Source: Erwinia phyllosphaerae
Lineage (GTDB): Bacteria > Pseudomonadota > Gammaproteobacteria > Enterobacterales > Enterobacteriaceae
NCBI RefSeq assembly: GCF_019132875.1
Contig: NZ_JAHSPF010000011.1
Span: forward strand, 1 to 64,000
Direction: 5' to 3'
DNA: 64,000 bases
Below are positions 8,302 to 17,380 of the stretch, piece by piece. Below the pieces are notes generated by a model. It was not told the origin of the DNA and did not search any database. It saw only the letters and a program-made list of their open reading frames with translations. The first letter of the stretch is position 1; each line of letters opens with the position of its first letter. A program made the position numbers and the translations under genes.

Positions 8302-9354
8302 CTAGCCGCGCAGCGAAGCAATATCAATCACAAAGCGGTATTTCACGTCGCTTTTCAGCATGCGCTCGTAGGCTTCGTTGATTTCATCCATTTTGATCAT
8401 CTCAATATCGGAGGTGATATTGTGCTTGCCGCAGAAATCCAGCATCTCCTGCGTTTCTTTAATGCCGCCAATCAGTGAGCCAGCCACGCTGCGACGCTTA
8501 AAGATCAGGTTAAACACCTGCGGTGATGGATGGTCATGTTCCGGCGCGCCAACCAGCGTCAGCGTGCCGTCCCGGCGCAACAGACTGATAAACGGGTTCA
8601 GATCGTGCGGGGCCGCAACGGTATTCAGAATAAAGTCGAAGCTGTTGGTATGCTGCGCCATCTGCTCCGGGTCTTTGGAGATAACGACTTCATCCGCGCC
8701 CAGACGCTTACCGTCTTCCACTTTAGAAGGAGAAGTGGTGAACAGCACGACGTGCGCGCCCATCGCATGCGCAATCTTCACGCCCATATGGCCTAAGCCG
8801 CCCAGGCCCACAATACCCACTTTTTTACCCGGGCCTACGCCCCAGTGATTTAAAGGTGAAAAAGTCGTGATACCGGCGCAAAGCAGCGGGGCGGCACCGG
8901 CAGGATCCAGATTTTCCGGAACGCGCAGCACAAAATCTTCGTTCACAACGATCTGGGTTGAGTAGCCGCCGTAGGTGATATCACCCGTTTCACGATCTTC
9001 ACCGTTATAGGTGCCGGTAAAGCCATTTTCGCAATACTGCTCCAGGTCTTCTTTACAGTTATCGCAGGTACGACAGGAATCAACCAGACAACCTACACCC
9101 ACCAGATCGCCTGCTTTGTATTTGTGCGAATGGCTGCCGACGGCGGTAACGCGGCCAACAATTTCATGGCCAGGAACGACCGGAAAAATCGTGTTTTTCC
9201 ACTCGTTACGGGCCTGATGCAGGTCGGAATGGCAGACGCCGCAGTAAAGAATTTCGATCTGTACATCGTGCTCACGCAGTTCGCGCGGCTGGAACTCAAA
9301 CGGCGCGAGTCTGGAATCGGCGCTTTTCGCGGCATAAGCATGGGTAATGTTCAT
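8302..9354 (-). CDS. Zinc-dependent NADP alcohol dehydrogenase (YahK/CAD type)
   Basis: Medium-chain dehydrogenase that reduces aldehydes to alcohols with NADPH, cytosolic. 350 residues, close to E. coli YahK (349). Catalytic zinc ligands are seen in CGVCHSDLHQ (about residues 38-47) and PGHEIVGRV (62-70); the structural zinc cysteines are in CRTCDNCKEDLEQYC; the dinucleotide motif is GLGGLGHMGVK. AGAGAG precedes the ATG. It sits between yjbR and uvrA, where E. coli has other genes, so it may be a lineage-specific insertion. Exact substrate unknown. Confidence 0.9.
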   Translation of the reverse strand: MNITHAYAAKSADSRLAPFEFQPRELREHDVQIEILYCGVCHSDLHQARNEWKNTIFPVVPGHEIVGRVTAVGSHSHKYKAGDLVGVGCLVDSCRTCDNCKEDLEQYCENGFTGTYNGEDRETGDITYGGYSTQIVVNEDFVLRVPENLDPAGAAPLLCAGITTFSPLNHWGVGPGKKVGIVGLGGLGHMGVKIAHAMGAHVVLFTTSPSKVEDGKRLGADEVVISKDPEQMAQHTNSFDFILNTVAAPHDLNPFISLLRRDGTLTLVGAPEHDHPSPQVFNLIFKRRSVAGSLIGGIKETQEMLDFCGKHNITSDIEMIKMDEINEAYERMLKSDVKYRFVIDIASLRG

Positions 9355-9791
9355 GATCTCTCCTGTAAAGGGAATGGCAAAGCGTACGGAAAAATGCTGA
9401 TGCCGCGTAAGAAAACCGTCAACAGCAGCCCGTTAAGCATAATGGTCATCGCCGTACAGAGGTATGCCGGAACCTCTTTAAATCTTGCCCAATCCTGCAA
9501 ACCTTTGGTTGAAAGAGCATAATTTTGGGAAAAATCGCAGAGGTTTATCGTAGAGAAGGAAGAAATTGCAGTAGAAAAAGCGCGGTTATAAAACGGTGCG
9601 GCAGAGTCGGGAACCCGAACTAAAGACAAAATCACAACGGAAGCTAAAGGGCAGATAAAGCCAAAGCGAAAGTCCAGATGAAGCCAACGCCCAGGTCAAA
9701 GCCTGAATCTAAGCCAGTGCCAGAATCTAAACCCGCCAGCGGGCGCTCAGGGAAAACCAGCGTGAGCAGCAATCTGCCCACGCTGTAGCGC
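9355..9791. other. Intergenic region between yahK-like gene and uvrA 3' end
   Basis: 437 bases with no convincing gene. A 36-codon plus-strand frame (9678-9788) encodes a Lys/Pro/Ser-rich peptide with the echo SKPESKPVPESKPA; it has no clear ribosome binding site. The stretch 9655-9740 is built from imperfect AAGCC-type repeats, which is what produces that peptide. A minus-strand frame up to 9635 encodes a hydrophobic segment just upstream of the yahK-like gene but lacks start signals. Confidence 0.6.
9758..9785 (-). terminator. Possible terminator of uvrA
   Basis: CAGCGTG and CACGCTG form a 7-bp stem; on the minus strand it is followed by GTTTTCCC. It is immediately downstream of the uvrA stop. 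Weak T-run, so only moderate support. Confidence 0.45.
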
Positions 9792-12620
9792 TTATTTTGC
9801 CAGTAAAGGCTTCAGGAAGCGTGCGGTATGCGACTCTTTGCACTCCGCCACCGTTTCCGGCGTGCCGGAAACCAGAATCTGGCCGCCACCGCTGCCGCCC
9901 TCCGGTCCCAGGTCAACAATCCAGTCGGCGGTTTTGATCACGTCAAGGTTGTGTTCAATTACCACAATGGTGTTGCCCTGATCGCGCAGCTGATGCAGAA
10001 CGGCCAACAGCTGTTGGATATCGGCGAAGTGCAGGCCCGTGGTCGGCTCATCAAGAATATAGAGCGTTTGACCGGTGCCGCGCTTCGACAGCTCGCGAGC
10101 CAGCTTCACGCGCTGCGCCTCACCGCCCGACAGCGTAGTAGCAGACTGACCGAGGCGGATATAGGAAAGCCCCACGTCCATCAGCGTTTGCAGCTTACGC
10201 GCCAGCGCAGGTACGGCATCGAAGAATTCGCGTGCTTCTTCGATAGTCATTTCCAGCACCTGATGGATGCTCTTGCCTTTGTACTTAATTTCCAGCGTTT
10301 CGCGGTTATAGCGCTTGCCCTTACACTGGTCACACGGTACGTAGATATCCGGCAGGAAGTGCATCTCTACCTTAATCACGCCGTCGCCCTGGCAGGCCTC
10401 GCAGCGCCCGCCGCGCACGTTAAAGCTGAAGCGGCCTGGCGTATAGCCGCGCGTACGCGACTCCGGCACGCCCGCGAACAGTTCACGCACTGGCGTAAAG
10501 ATGCCGGTGTAGGTGGCCGGGTTAGAACGCGGCGTACGGCCGATGGGGCTTTGGTCAATATCGATAACCTTATCGAAATGCTCCATGCCGCTGACTTCAC
10601 GATAGGGTGCAGGCTCGGCGATGGTAGCGCCGTTTAGCTGACGCTGAGCAATCGGGAACAGCGTATCGTTAATCAACGTCGACTTGCCGGAACCCGATAC
10701 GCCGGTAATGCAGCTGAACAGGCCAACCGGCAGCGTCAGCGTAACGTCTTTCAGGTTATTACCTTTGGCGCCGCTCAGCTTAAGTACCTTGTTGGCATCC
10801 GCCTTGACGCGCTCTTCAGGCACCCGAATGCCGCGCTCGCCGCTCAGATACTGGCCGGTCAGCGACTCTTTTACCGCCATGATGTCGTCAACCGTGCCTT
10901 CTGCCACCACCTGGCCACCGTGCACGCCAGCGCCTGGCCCGATATCTATCACGTGGTCTGCGGCGCGGATCGCATCTTCATCATGCTCAACCACGATAAC
11001 CGTGTTGCCAAGATCGCGCAGATGAACCAGCGTTTCCAGCAGGCGCTCGTTATCGCGCTGGTGCAGGCCTATTGACGGCTCGTCCAGTACGTACATCACG
11101 CCGACCAGTCCGGCACCGATCTGGCTGGCCAGGCGGATACGCTGCGCTTCGCCACCCGACAGCGTTTCGGCAGAGCGGGACATCGACAGATAGTTCAGCC
11201 CTACGTTAACCAGAAATTTCAGGCGGTCGCCAATCTCTTTCAGCACTTTTTCAGCAATTTTTGCGCGCTGCCCGCTGAGCTTCATGTTCTGGAAAAATTC
11301 CATCGCATGGCCGATGCTCATATCAGAGATGGTCGGCAGCGTGGTGTTCTCAACGTAAACGTGGCGCGCTTCGCGACGCAGGCGCGTACCTTCACAGGTA
11401 GCGCAGGCGCGGTTGCTGATAAACTTCGCCAAATCTTCACGCACGGCGTTAGATTCCGTCTCTTTATAGCGGCGTTCCATATTATGCAGCACGCCTTCAA
11501 ACGGATGACGCCGAACGGACGTATCGCCGCGATCGTTAATGTACTTAAATTCAATGCTCTCTTTGCCGGAGCCGTACAGAATGATCTTGCGTGCTTTATC
11601 GCTCAGCGAGTCAAACGGCGCCTCAACGTCAAAGTTCAGATGTTCGGCCAGCGAGCGCAGCATCTGGAAATAGTAAAAGTTACGGCGATCCCAGCCGCGG
11701 ATTGCGCCGCCCGCCAGCGACAGCTCCGGGTTTTGCACTACGCGATCCGGATCGAAATATTGCTGCACGCCCAGCCCGTCACAGGTTGGGCACGCGCCCG
11801 CCGGGTTGTTAAACGAGAACAGGCGTGGCTCCAGCTCGCTCATGCTGTAGCCGCAAATCGGGCAGGCGAAGTTAGCGGAGAAGATCATCTCTTCCGCTTG
11901 TGGATCGTCCATATCGGCTACCACCGCCGTACCGCCCGAAAGTTCCAGCGCCGTTTCAAACGATTCCGCCAGGCGCTGTTTCAGGTCTTCGCGTACCTTA
12001 AAGCGGTCGATAACGACTTCAATGGTGTGCTTTTTCTGTAGCTCCAGCTTGGGCGGATCGGAGAGATCGCAAACCTCGCCGTCGATACGCGCACGGATAT
12101 ATCCCTGAGAAGCCAGGTTTTCCAGCGTTTTGGTGTGCTCGCCCTTACGCTCTTTGACGATAGGCGCAAGCAGCATCAGGCGGCGGCCTTCCGGCTCTGA
12201 CAGCACGTTGTCCACCATCTGGCTGACCGTCTGCGCCGCCAGCGTAACGTCGTGGTCCGGGCAGCGAGGTTCGCCCACGCGAGCAAACAGCAGGCGCAGG
12301 TAGTCATGGATTTCCGTGATGGTGCCGACGGTAGAGCGCGGGTTATGCGACGTTGACTTCTGTTCGATAGAAATCGCGGGCGACAGCCCCTCTATATGAT
12401 CGACATCCGGTTTTTCCATCAGCGAAAGAAACTGACGCGCATAGGCGGAAAGCGACTCCACATAGCGACGCTGTCCCTCAGCATATAGCGTATCGAACGC
12501 CAGCGAGGATTTGCCCGAACCTGACAGGCCGGTAACAACGATCAGTTTGTCGCGAGGGATGATCAGGTTGATATTCTTCAAATTATGGGTGCGAGCACCC
12601 CGTACTTCGATCTTATCCAT
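9792..12620 (-). CDS. uvrA: Excinuclease ABC subunit A
   Basis: DNA-damage sensor of nucleotide excision repair; a dimeric ABC-type ATPase that loads UvrB at lesions. 942 residues (E. coli 940). Two ABC domains are visible: Walker [11 protein letters not shown] at residues 31-40 and [12 protein letters not shown] in the second half, each with an LSGGEAQR signature. Zinc-finger cysteines occur in CPICGYS...CPTCDGLG and in CEACQGDG...CDQCKGKR. It diverges from ssb over a LexA box, as in E. coli, so SOS induction is expected. Confidence 0.98.
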   Translation of the reverse strand: MDKIEVRGARTHNLKNINLIIPRDKLIVVTGLSGSGKSSLAFDTLYAEGQRRYVESLSAYARQFLSLMEKPDVDHIEGLSPAISIEQKSTSHNPRSTVGTITEIHDYLRLLFARVGEPRCPDHDVTLAAQTVSQMVDNVLSEPEGRRLMLLAPIVKERKGEHTKTLENLASQGYIRARIDGEVCDLSDPPKLELQKKHTIEVVIDRFKVREDLKQRLAESFETALELSGGTAVVADMDDPQAEEMIFSANFACPICGYSMSELEPRLFSFNNPAGACPTCDGLGVQQYFDPDRVVQNPELSLAGGAIRGWDRRNFYYFQMLRSLAEHLNFDVEAPFDSLSDKARKIILYGSGKESIEFKYINDRGDTSVRRHPFEGVLHNMERRYKETESNAVREDLAKFISNRACATCEGTRLRREARHVYVENTTLPTISDMSIGHAMEFFQNMKLSGQRAKIAEKVLKEIGDRLKFLVNVGLNYLSMSRSAETLSGGEAQRIRLASQIGAGLVGVMYVLDEPSIGLHQRDNERLLETLVHLRDLGNTVIVVEHDEDAIRAADHVIDIGPGAGVHGGQVVAEGTVDDIMAVKESLTGQYLSGERGIRVPEERVKADANKVLKLSGAKGNNLKDVTLTLPVGLFSCITGVSGSGKSTLINDTLFPIAQRQLNGATIAEPAPYREVSGMEHFDKVIDIDQSPIGRTPRSNPATYTGIFTPVRELFAGVPESRTRGYTPGRFSFNVRGGRCEACQGDGVIKVEMHFLPDIYVPCDQCKGKRYNRETLEIKYKGKSIHQVLEMTIEEAREFFDAVPALARKLQTLMDVGLSYIRLGQSATTLSGGEAQRVKLARELSKRGTGQTLYILDEPTTGLHFADIQQLLAVLHQLRDQGNTIVVIEHNLDVIKTADWIVDLGPEGGSGGGQILVSGTPETVAECKESHTARFLKPLLAK

Positions 12621-12929
12621 TCACAATTCCCGGATTAACACGGACGTCACCATGCCGGTCCGGCACGGCCAGAATTAAGCCTGTTAGTATGGCACAAAAA
12701 AACCTGAATGGATATACAGTGGTTTGATGTATAATGCGTCACAGGATGCTGGCGCGGCCAGGCTGCGGCAGGAAATTTGCCAGCCCGCTTAGACGCCTGG
12801 CGTTTAAGCTCTCTCCGGGAGCGAGCCTTTGCGATCCGCCTCGTAAAGCGGGATCTCTGGGTATTAACTCCCGGTGGGGCGTGTTAGAATTTCATCCTTA
12901 AGCTAAGAACATTTATCGGAGAGACGAAC
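12621..12929. promoter_or_regulatory. uvrA-ssb divergent control region and ssb leader
   Basis: 309 bases. Besides the LexA box it holds a TATAAT at 12730-12735 without a clear -35 (start possibly helped by the adjacent TG), and a TAGAAT at about 12885. The leader to ssb is roughly 190 bases, GC-rich and able to fold (for example GCTGGC...GCCAGC around 12749-12785). No gene is seen in it. Confidence 0.6.
12704..12719. promoter_or_regulatory. LexA (SOS) box shared by uvrA and ssb
   Basis: CTGAATGGATATACAG is nearly identical to the E. coli uvrA-ssb operator read in the same direction. It fits the CTG-N10-CAG core of LexA sites and lies between the two divergent starts. Confidence 0.88.
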
Positions 12930-13472
12930 ATGGCCAGCAGAGGCGTAAATAAAGTAATCCTGGTGGGAAATCTGGGTCAGGATCCGGAAGTCCGCTACAT
13001 GCCGAATGGCGGCGCCGTTGCCAACATTACTCTGGCCACGTCCGAAAGCTGGCGTGACAAGCAGACCGGCGAAACCAAAGAGAAAACGGAATGGCACCGT
13101 GTGGTGCTGTTCGGCAAGCTGGCAGAAGTGGCAGGCGAATACCTGCGCAAAGGTTCCCAGGTTTATATCGAAGGTGCACTGCAAACGCGTAAATGGACCG
13201 ACCAGGCGGGCGTAGAGAAGTACACTACCGAGGTTGTGGTCAACGTTGGCGGCACCATGCAGATGCTGGGTGGACGTCAGGGCGGCGGCGCACCGGCCGG
13301 TGGCGGTCAGAGCCAGGGCAACAACAACGGCTGGGGCCAGCCTCAGCAGCCACAGGGCGGCAACCAGTTCAGCGGTGGTCAGCAGCAGTCTCGCCCACAG
13401 CAGCCGCAGCAGAACAGCGCGCCAGCGGGCAATGAGCCACCAATGGATTTTGACGACGACATTCCGTTCTGA
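12930..13472 (+). CDS. ssb: Single-stranded DNA-binding protein
   Basis: Coats single-stranded DNA during replication, repair and recombination and recruits partner enzymes. 180 residues (E. coli 178). The OB fold covers about residues 1-112 ([20 protein letters not shown]), followed by a Gly/Gln/Pro-rich disordered linker and the partner-binding acidic tip [20 protein letters not shown] precedes the ATG. SOS-linked promoter region shared with uvrA. Conserved core gene; the accessory block begins right after it. Confidence 0.98.
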   Translation: MASRGVNKVILVGNLGQDPEVRYMPNGGAVANITLATSESWRDKQTGETKEKTEWHRVVLFGKLAEVAGEYLRKGSQVYIEGALQTRKWTDQAGVEKYTTEVVVNVGGTMQMLGGRQGGGAPAGGGQSQGNNNGWGQPQQPQGGNQFSGGQQQSRPQQPQQNSAPAGNEPPMDFDDDIPF

Positions 13473-13921
13473 TTGTCTGATATAAATAGCTAAATCAAAG
13501 GGTTAACTTGATTTATTGAGCTAGCCGCAGGCTGCTGGTAAGCCTGATGCAGGCCTGGCTTGTCCTTACCCGGTAATGGGTTTAAACCTCGAAAGAGGGA
13601 GGGAAGCATAGCACGTCAGGAAAAGGCTGGTCGCGAGGGGAATTACCTCCTTTGCGCCAGCCGCTGCAAACCCAAATGGTTAGGCCTGATGGGTTAACTC
13701 CTCATTCATAGTAGGTTTCGGGCTATCTAAGCCTCACGGTTATTCAGGGTCATATCGTAGTGGTCAATAATAATAACTGACTACAACTCTTGAGTTTTGG
13801 TTCCTGTCTTGACTTTCAAACCATAATTTATATATTTTCAATCGAAAAAATCCTGTTGTGCCAGTCAGGCTCGCTTAATTTCAGGAAAAATTAAAGGATC
13901 GTTAATAAAAGGGAATTTTAA
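13473..13921. other. Non-coding stretch with many hairpins downstream of ssb
   Basis: 449 bases without a gene. TAAATCAA/TTGATTTA (13490-13514) forms a perfect 8-bp inverted repeat right after ssb. Between about 13525 and 13705 several hairpins follow one another: GGTAAG/CTTACC enclosing GCCTG-ATG-CAGGC, CCTC-GAAA-GAGG with a GNRA loop at about 13587-13598, GGCTGG/CCAGCC enclosing a GAGG/CCTC stem at about 13625-13662, and AACCCA/TGGGTT. This density, GNRA loop included, suggests a structured RNA, but I do not recognise its class. From 13740 on the sequence becomes AT-rich. Confidence 0.5.
13809..13836 (+). promoter_or_regulatory. Candidate sigma-70 promoter of the C58-like gene
   Basis: TTGACT, 16 bases, TATATT, about 85 bases before the ATG at 13922, in AT-rich DNA. 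Match only; no experimental support. Confidence 0.5.
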
Positions 13922-14512
13922 ATGATAGTGATTGTGTCCGTTACTAAAAAATATCGCGAGTTTTTAAAAAGCTCTCCGGCTATATACAAGCGGGGAGGCG
14001 TTTGTTCTGGCGCATGCTATACCTGGCTGGCATCAAATATGAGAACTCGAAATATTAACAGATACACGCAAGATGCTCTCTTGAATAGCAGTACTGAATT
14101 TTATGAAAAAGCCTTTTCAGCCCAACGTTACGCTAGTCGTGGTGGAACTTTTTCGATTTTCATGCAAAAAATTGAAGCACATAACGCCATAGCAAAAAAC
14201 TCAGGATTACCTGCGCTACAGCTTGAAATGATTGGTTTTTTTAACGAGCAAAGAAGCTATCTGGAGAATTTTTTCAGGGAAAAAAACGGTAAAACGCAGG
14301 GCATGATATTCAGTATTGACTATGGAGACAATCTTGATCTTCATGCAGTAGCCCTGTTAAAAATAAATAATAAAATATATTGGTATGATCCAAACAGGGC
14401 GGTTTATTTACTGGGGGAACACGACGGTTTTGGTAAAGTCGCCACAATGCTTAGATTAACATACGGTAGAGTAACTTTTATTTCTGGCTATATAGTTAAA
14501 TTTACCATTTAG
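13922..14512 (+). CDS. YopT/AvrPphB-like (peptidase C58) cysteine protease
   Basis: 196 residues. A papain-type triad can be placed at Cys28 (GGVCSGACYTW), His141 (LDLHAVALL) and Asp156 (IYWYDPNRAVYLL). The spacings (113 and 15) match AvrPphB (C98, H212, D227) and are close to YopT (C139, H258, D274), which are type III effectors that cleave host proteins. Only 27 residues precede the cysteine, so there is little room for an N-terminal secretion or acylation region; it may be a stand-alone toxin or an effector core. Base composition is clearly AT-richer than ssb, and the gene stands alone, both signs of transfer. AAAAGGGA precedes the ATG. Substrate unknown. Confidence 0.68.
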   Translation: MIVIVSVTKKYREFLKSSPAIYKRGGVCSGACYTWLASNMRTRNINRYTQDALLNSSTEFYEKAFSAQRYASRGGTFSIFMQKIEAHNAIAKNSGLPALQLEMIGFFNEQRSYLENFFREKNGKTQGMIFSIDYGDNLDLHAVALLKINNKIYWYDPNRAVYLLGEHDGFGKVATMLRLTYGRVTFISGYIVKFTI

Positions 14513-14853
14513 AACCGGTCAAGCGCGATATCCCTTCATATTTATTATGTGGGAGGTTTTTCCTGCGTTTTAACGTCTCGCTACGTTATGCTCATTAGTG
14601 CCTGTCGCTTTTATTCATTCCGCTCTGGACTTCATTCCGCGCTGGATTTCATTCCGCTCTGGATATAGTCGACCAGCGACGACTATTATCCAGTAACGCG
14701 ACGGGTGCCCTTCCTGCATTTGTCCATATTTATGAGCGATAATTGTCATAATGTGACGAGGATGAATATTAATCAGAGAGCAAAGAAAAGAGCCTTAGCG
14801 GAACAGCGAGTAAAACAGGCCGCGCCGTCTATCCTTACTGAAAAGGAGAAAGC
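14513..14853. other. Intergenic region with a 17-bp tandem repeat and a hairpin
   Basis: No gene. Three copies of TTCATTCCGCTCTGGA (second copy TTCATTCCGCGCTGGA) start at 14614, 14631 and 14648, period 17. They are followed by ATAGTCG (14665-14671) pairing with CGACTAT (14680-14686). The downstream part leads into the hydrolase gene. Confidence 0.75.
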
Positions 14854-15768
14854 ATGAACCTGAAAAATAACGTAGTTAACGCTGGCGATTCCCCCTTTAT
14901 TTCCGATTGCGCCCTCAAAGATGTCACTCTGCCAAACGGCATCAGGCTGCGCGCCGCAGTGATGGGCACCGGCAGGCCTTTAGTGTTGCTGCATGGACAT
15001 CCGCAGAACTATCTGACATGGCGCAAAATTGCGCCTGAACTAAGCAGACGGTTTACGGTAGTGATGCCGGATCTGCGCGGCTATGGCGACAGCGACAAAC
15101 CTGAAGGCGACGCTGAACACCGCTGCTATTCAAAAAAGGTGATGGCCGAAGACATTATCCAGCTGATGGCCGCGCTGGGTTATCAACAGTTCTCTTTTGT
15201 TGGCCACGATCGCGGCGGACGGGTAGGGCATCGGCTGGCCCTTGATTATCCCGATCGTGTCGATCGCTGCGTCTTTATAGATATTGCGCCGACGGCAACC
15301 ATGTATGCATTAACGGATAAAGCTTTTGCCACACGTTATTTCTGGTGGTTTTTCCTGATCCAACCCGCGCCGCTGCCGGAGAGAATGATCGGTAACGATC
15401 CGGCTTTCTTTTTGCAAAAACATATCGAGGACCAGTTGAAAACGCCCGGTGCGACGGAGCCGGAAATCTTTGCCGACTATCTGCGCTGTTATCAGAATCC
15501 GGCAATGATCCACGCAACCTGTGAAGATTATCGCGCGGCGGCCACTATCGATCTGGAAGATGACAGGGCGGACAGTAATAAGCGCATTGCGTGCCCTTTA
15601 CTGCTGCTATGGGGAGAAAAAGGCACGGTTGGCCAGCTCTATGACGTTATTGCCACGTGGCGGGAAAAAGCACACGACGTCAGCGGCCACGCTTTGCCCT
15701 GTGGTCATGTACCGCAGGAAGAAATACCGGAAAAAACGCTGACGGCGTTACTGCCTTTTTTAACCTGA
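14854..15768 (+). CDS. Alpha/beta hydrolase, fluoroacetate dehalogenase-like
   Basis: 304 residues with the family signature GHDRGGRVGHRLALDYPDR: nucleophile Asp119, acid Asp143 (FIDIAPTATMY) and base His285 (CGHVPQEE). The Asp119-Asp143 distance of 24 equals that of Rhodopseudomonas fluoroacetate dehalogenase (D110, D134). The oxyanion/substrate arginines R120 and R123 are present. The halide pocket His-Trp pair of that enzyme is Trp164-Trp165 here (RYFWWFFLIQP), so the fluoride-binding histidine is lost and defluorination is doubtful; haloacetate or ester/epoxide hydrolysis remain possible. AAAAGGAGAAAGC precedes the ATG. Single gene, no evident operon. Confidence 0.82.
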   Translation: MNLKNNVVNAGDSPFISDCALKDVTLPNGIRLRAAVMGTGRPLVLLHGHPQNYLTWRKIAPELSRRFTVVMPDLRGYGDSDKPEGDAEHRCYSKKVMAEDIIQLMAALGYQQFSFVGHDRGGRVGHRLALDYPDRVDRCVFIDIAPTATMYALTDKAFATRYFWWFFLIQPAPLPERMIGNDPAFFLQKHIEDQLKTPGATEPEIFADYLRCYQNPAMIHATCEDYRAAATIDLEDDRADSNKRIACPLLLLWGEKGTVGQLYDVIATWREKAHDVSGHALPCGHVPQEEIPEKTLTALLPFLT

Positions 15769-15796
15769 GCCAGTGAGAACCTAATGTTAAACGGGC

Positions 15797-15916
15797 TTAG
15801 CTAAGCAGAATACCGGCACCAACAATAAACTGCGCGTGGTACGGCCGCGTGCATCGTCTGCAGCAATAAACAACGCCATGGCGGCGACATCGCGGCACTG
15901 AAAGGTAATATCCAGC
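15797..15916 (-). pseudogene. Remnant of a short-chain dehydrogenase/reductase C-terminus
   Basis: On the minus strand, one frame reads DITFQCRDVAAMALFIAADD and a second frame continues as YHAQFIVGAGILLS and a stop at 15797. These match the usual SDR ending (DVAxMALFLAADDxxxxTxQxFIVDAG), broken by a frameshift. No N-terminal part was found upstream, so only the last 40 codons or so survive. Confidence 0.65.
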
Positions 15917-16356
15917 GGCCGTTGATTAGATGGTCGGCCTCTTTTGGTAAAGTTTCGTAATCAAACAGCCTGAACCGTCTGGCAGGCGAAAGCAGTTTTG
16001 CGTACGAATCGTCGCCTGATTATCGCTTTTAAATTTTAAACGACGGCCGAGCGGCCGTGACGTAAAGTTTATTTTCATGCCTCTTTTGCGGCTCAGGCCC
16101 GTCGTAGCGCCCTTTAACCGCGATGGAAGGAAGGGGCAGTAAAAATAAACATTGCTTAACTGAGTCAGGCATGACTTAATAGCGACATCGGTTTGGAATA
16201 CAGACCTTATGAAAGCAGTTTTAGTAAAGCAGTCCTCAGCGCAAGCGTTATCCAAAGATATCCTTTCTCCTGATCTTCTTCTAAGTGCCCATAAGTTATG
16301 CTCTGGAAACAGGCCTTCATGCCATTTCAAGTGGCTCAAAAATTAAGGAAATATCG
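15917..16356. other. Intergenic and leader region before the cold-shock gene
   Basis: 440 bases. A minus-strand frame of 137 codons here has no family resemblance and poor composition, and I do not call it. The last 150 bases probably form the long 5' leader typical of cspA-type mRNAs, but no cold-box sequence could be confirmed by eye. Confidence 0.5.
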
Positions 16357-16569
16357 ATGTCTGGTAAAATGACTGGTTTAGTAAAATGGTTTAACGCGGA
16401 TAAAGGTTTCGGCTTCATTTCTCCGCAAGACGGCAGCAAAGACGTATTTGTACATTTCTCTGCAATCCAGGGTAATGACTACAAAACGCTGGACGAAGGT
16501 CAGAAGGTTGAATTCACCATCGAGAATGGTGCTAAAGGTCCTTCAGCCGCTAACGTTGTTGCGCTGTAA
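16357..16569 (+). CDS. Cold-shock protein, CspA family
   Basis: 70-residue single cold-shock domain that binds single-stranded RNA/DNA and melts RNA structure. RNP1 (KGFGFISP) and RNP2 (VFVHFSAI) are intact. Start placed at [17 protein letters not shown], with TAAGGAAATATCG upstream; the longer frame from 16285 lacks support. It resembles CspE/CspC-type paralogues more than any specific one, so no symbol is given. Located in the accessory block, followed by a strong terminator. Confidence 0.95.
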   Translation: MSGKMTGLVKWFNADKGFGFISPQDGSKDVFVHFSAIQGNDYKTLDEGQKVEFTIENGAKGPSAANVVAL

Positions 16570-16665
16570 TATTACGACCATAATTCTGCTGTAATGTGAT
16601 CCCTGCGCTTACGATAGCGATGAAGGCAACAGCCTGAGCAGCTAAGCGAAAAATGACAGACAGCA

Positions 16666-16693
16666 AAAAACCCGCCTCCGAGCGGGTTTTTTT
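16666..16693. terminator. Bidirectional terminator
   Basis: CCCGC (16671-16675), loop CTCCGA, GCGGG, then seven T; the upstream AAAAAA serves the opposite strand. It separates the cold-shock gene from the convergent gene at 16706. Confidence 0.92.
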
Positions 16694-16705
16694 ATGCCTG
16701 AAATC

Positions 16706-17239
16706 TCAGCTCTGCCAGCCTAAGCTTTCCACGATAATCCGGCGATAGGCGGTATCAATCTGTGCCGGGACACGCTGAATATAATCCCTGGCATGCTCAC
16801 GCGTTTCACCCTGCAAAGCAGTAAGATAGGCTACCGCCTGTTCGATCGGCGGAATGCAATTTTCTACATGATCGTTACGCGGCGGCAGCGCGGTCCAGAT
16901 TAGCGCATCAATGTTTCTGGCTTTTGCCCACTCTGCCAGCAGGCCAGCTGACGTATCCGTTACCTTCAGCGAACCAATGCCGTCATTGCGTTCCGCCGGA
17001 ACAGCTTCGCGCTGTTTTAATAACTGAATGGCAGTAAACAAATTATCAACGTCAAGCCATGCCCAAAGCACGGGAACGGGGTCGGCATTCAGGCAGATGG
17101 CCGTCGCCAGCTCACCGCCGTCGCTGATACGGGAAAATTCAATTGGCAGGCGGGGGCCATCCTGTTTCCACTCACCGGCAACCGGCAGCACGCCGGGCTT
17201 CCAGATTAGCGATCCCCAGCCAAGGCAGGCAATTCTCAT
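16706..17239 (-). CDS. Conserved hypothetical protein, possibly gamma-glutamylcyclotransferase-like
   Basis: 177 residues beginning MRIACLGWGSLIWKPG. The N-terminal strand with a GSL motif followed by W...P, and the segment IEFSRISDGGELATAICL, recall the gamma-glutamylcyclotransferase fold (GYGSLxW), but the catalytic glutamate cannot be assigned by eye. No signal peptide or membrane segment. It stands alone, convergent with the cold-shock gene and 140 bases from the next minus-strand gene. Function unknown. Confidence 0.75.
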   Translation of the reverse strand: MRIACLGWGSLIWKPGVLPVAGEWKQDGPRLPIEFSRISDGGELATAICLNADPVPVLWAWLDVDNLFTAIQLLKQREAVPAERNDGIGSLKVTDTSAGLLAEWAKARNIDALIWTALPPRNDHVENCIPPIEQAVAYLTALQGETREHARDYIQRVPAQIDTAYRRIIVESLGWQS

Positions 17240-17380
17240 TCTGTTCTTCCTGATTAATAAAAGGTTAGCGGCGCTTACCTACTATGGCCTGGTCTTGACG
17301 TACCCGCCACTATGCCAGAAGCGAAGATGAAAGGTGCGTAAAAACCCACCGCGCCGCAGCGATTAAAACCAGGCCGCTGG

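Noticed and set aside
9351..9635. Minus-strand hydrophobic frame upstream of the YahK-like gene
   Set aside because: It lies in the promoter region of that gene and lacks a ribosome binding site.
9678..9788. 36-codon Lys/Pro-rich frame
   Set aside because: No ribosome binding site; arises from a simple repeat.
13520..13740. Retron, tmRNA or RNase P RNA as identity of the hairpin cluster
   Set aside because: No reverse transcriptase nearby and no recognisable conserved cores of those RNAs.
15926..16339. 137-codon minus-strand frame before the cold-shock gene
   Set aside because: No family resemblance, poor composition, and it overlaps the cspA-type leader.
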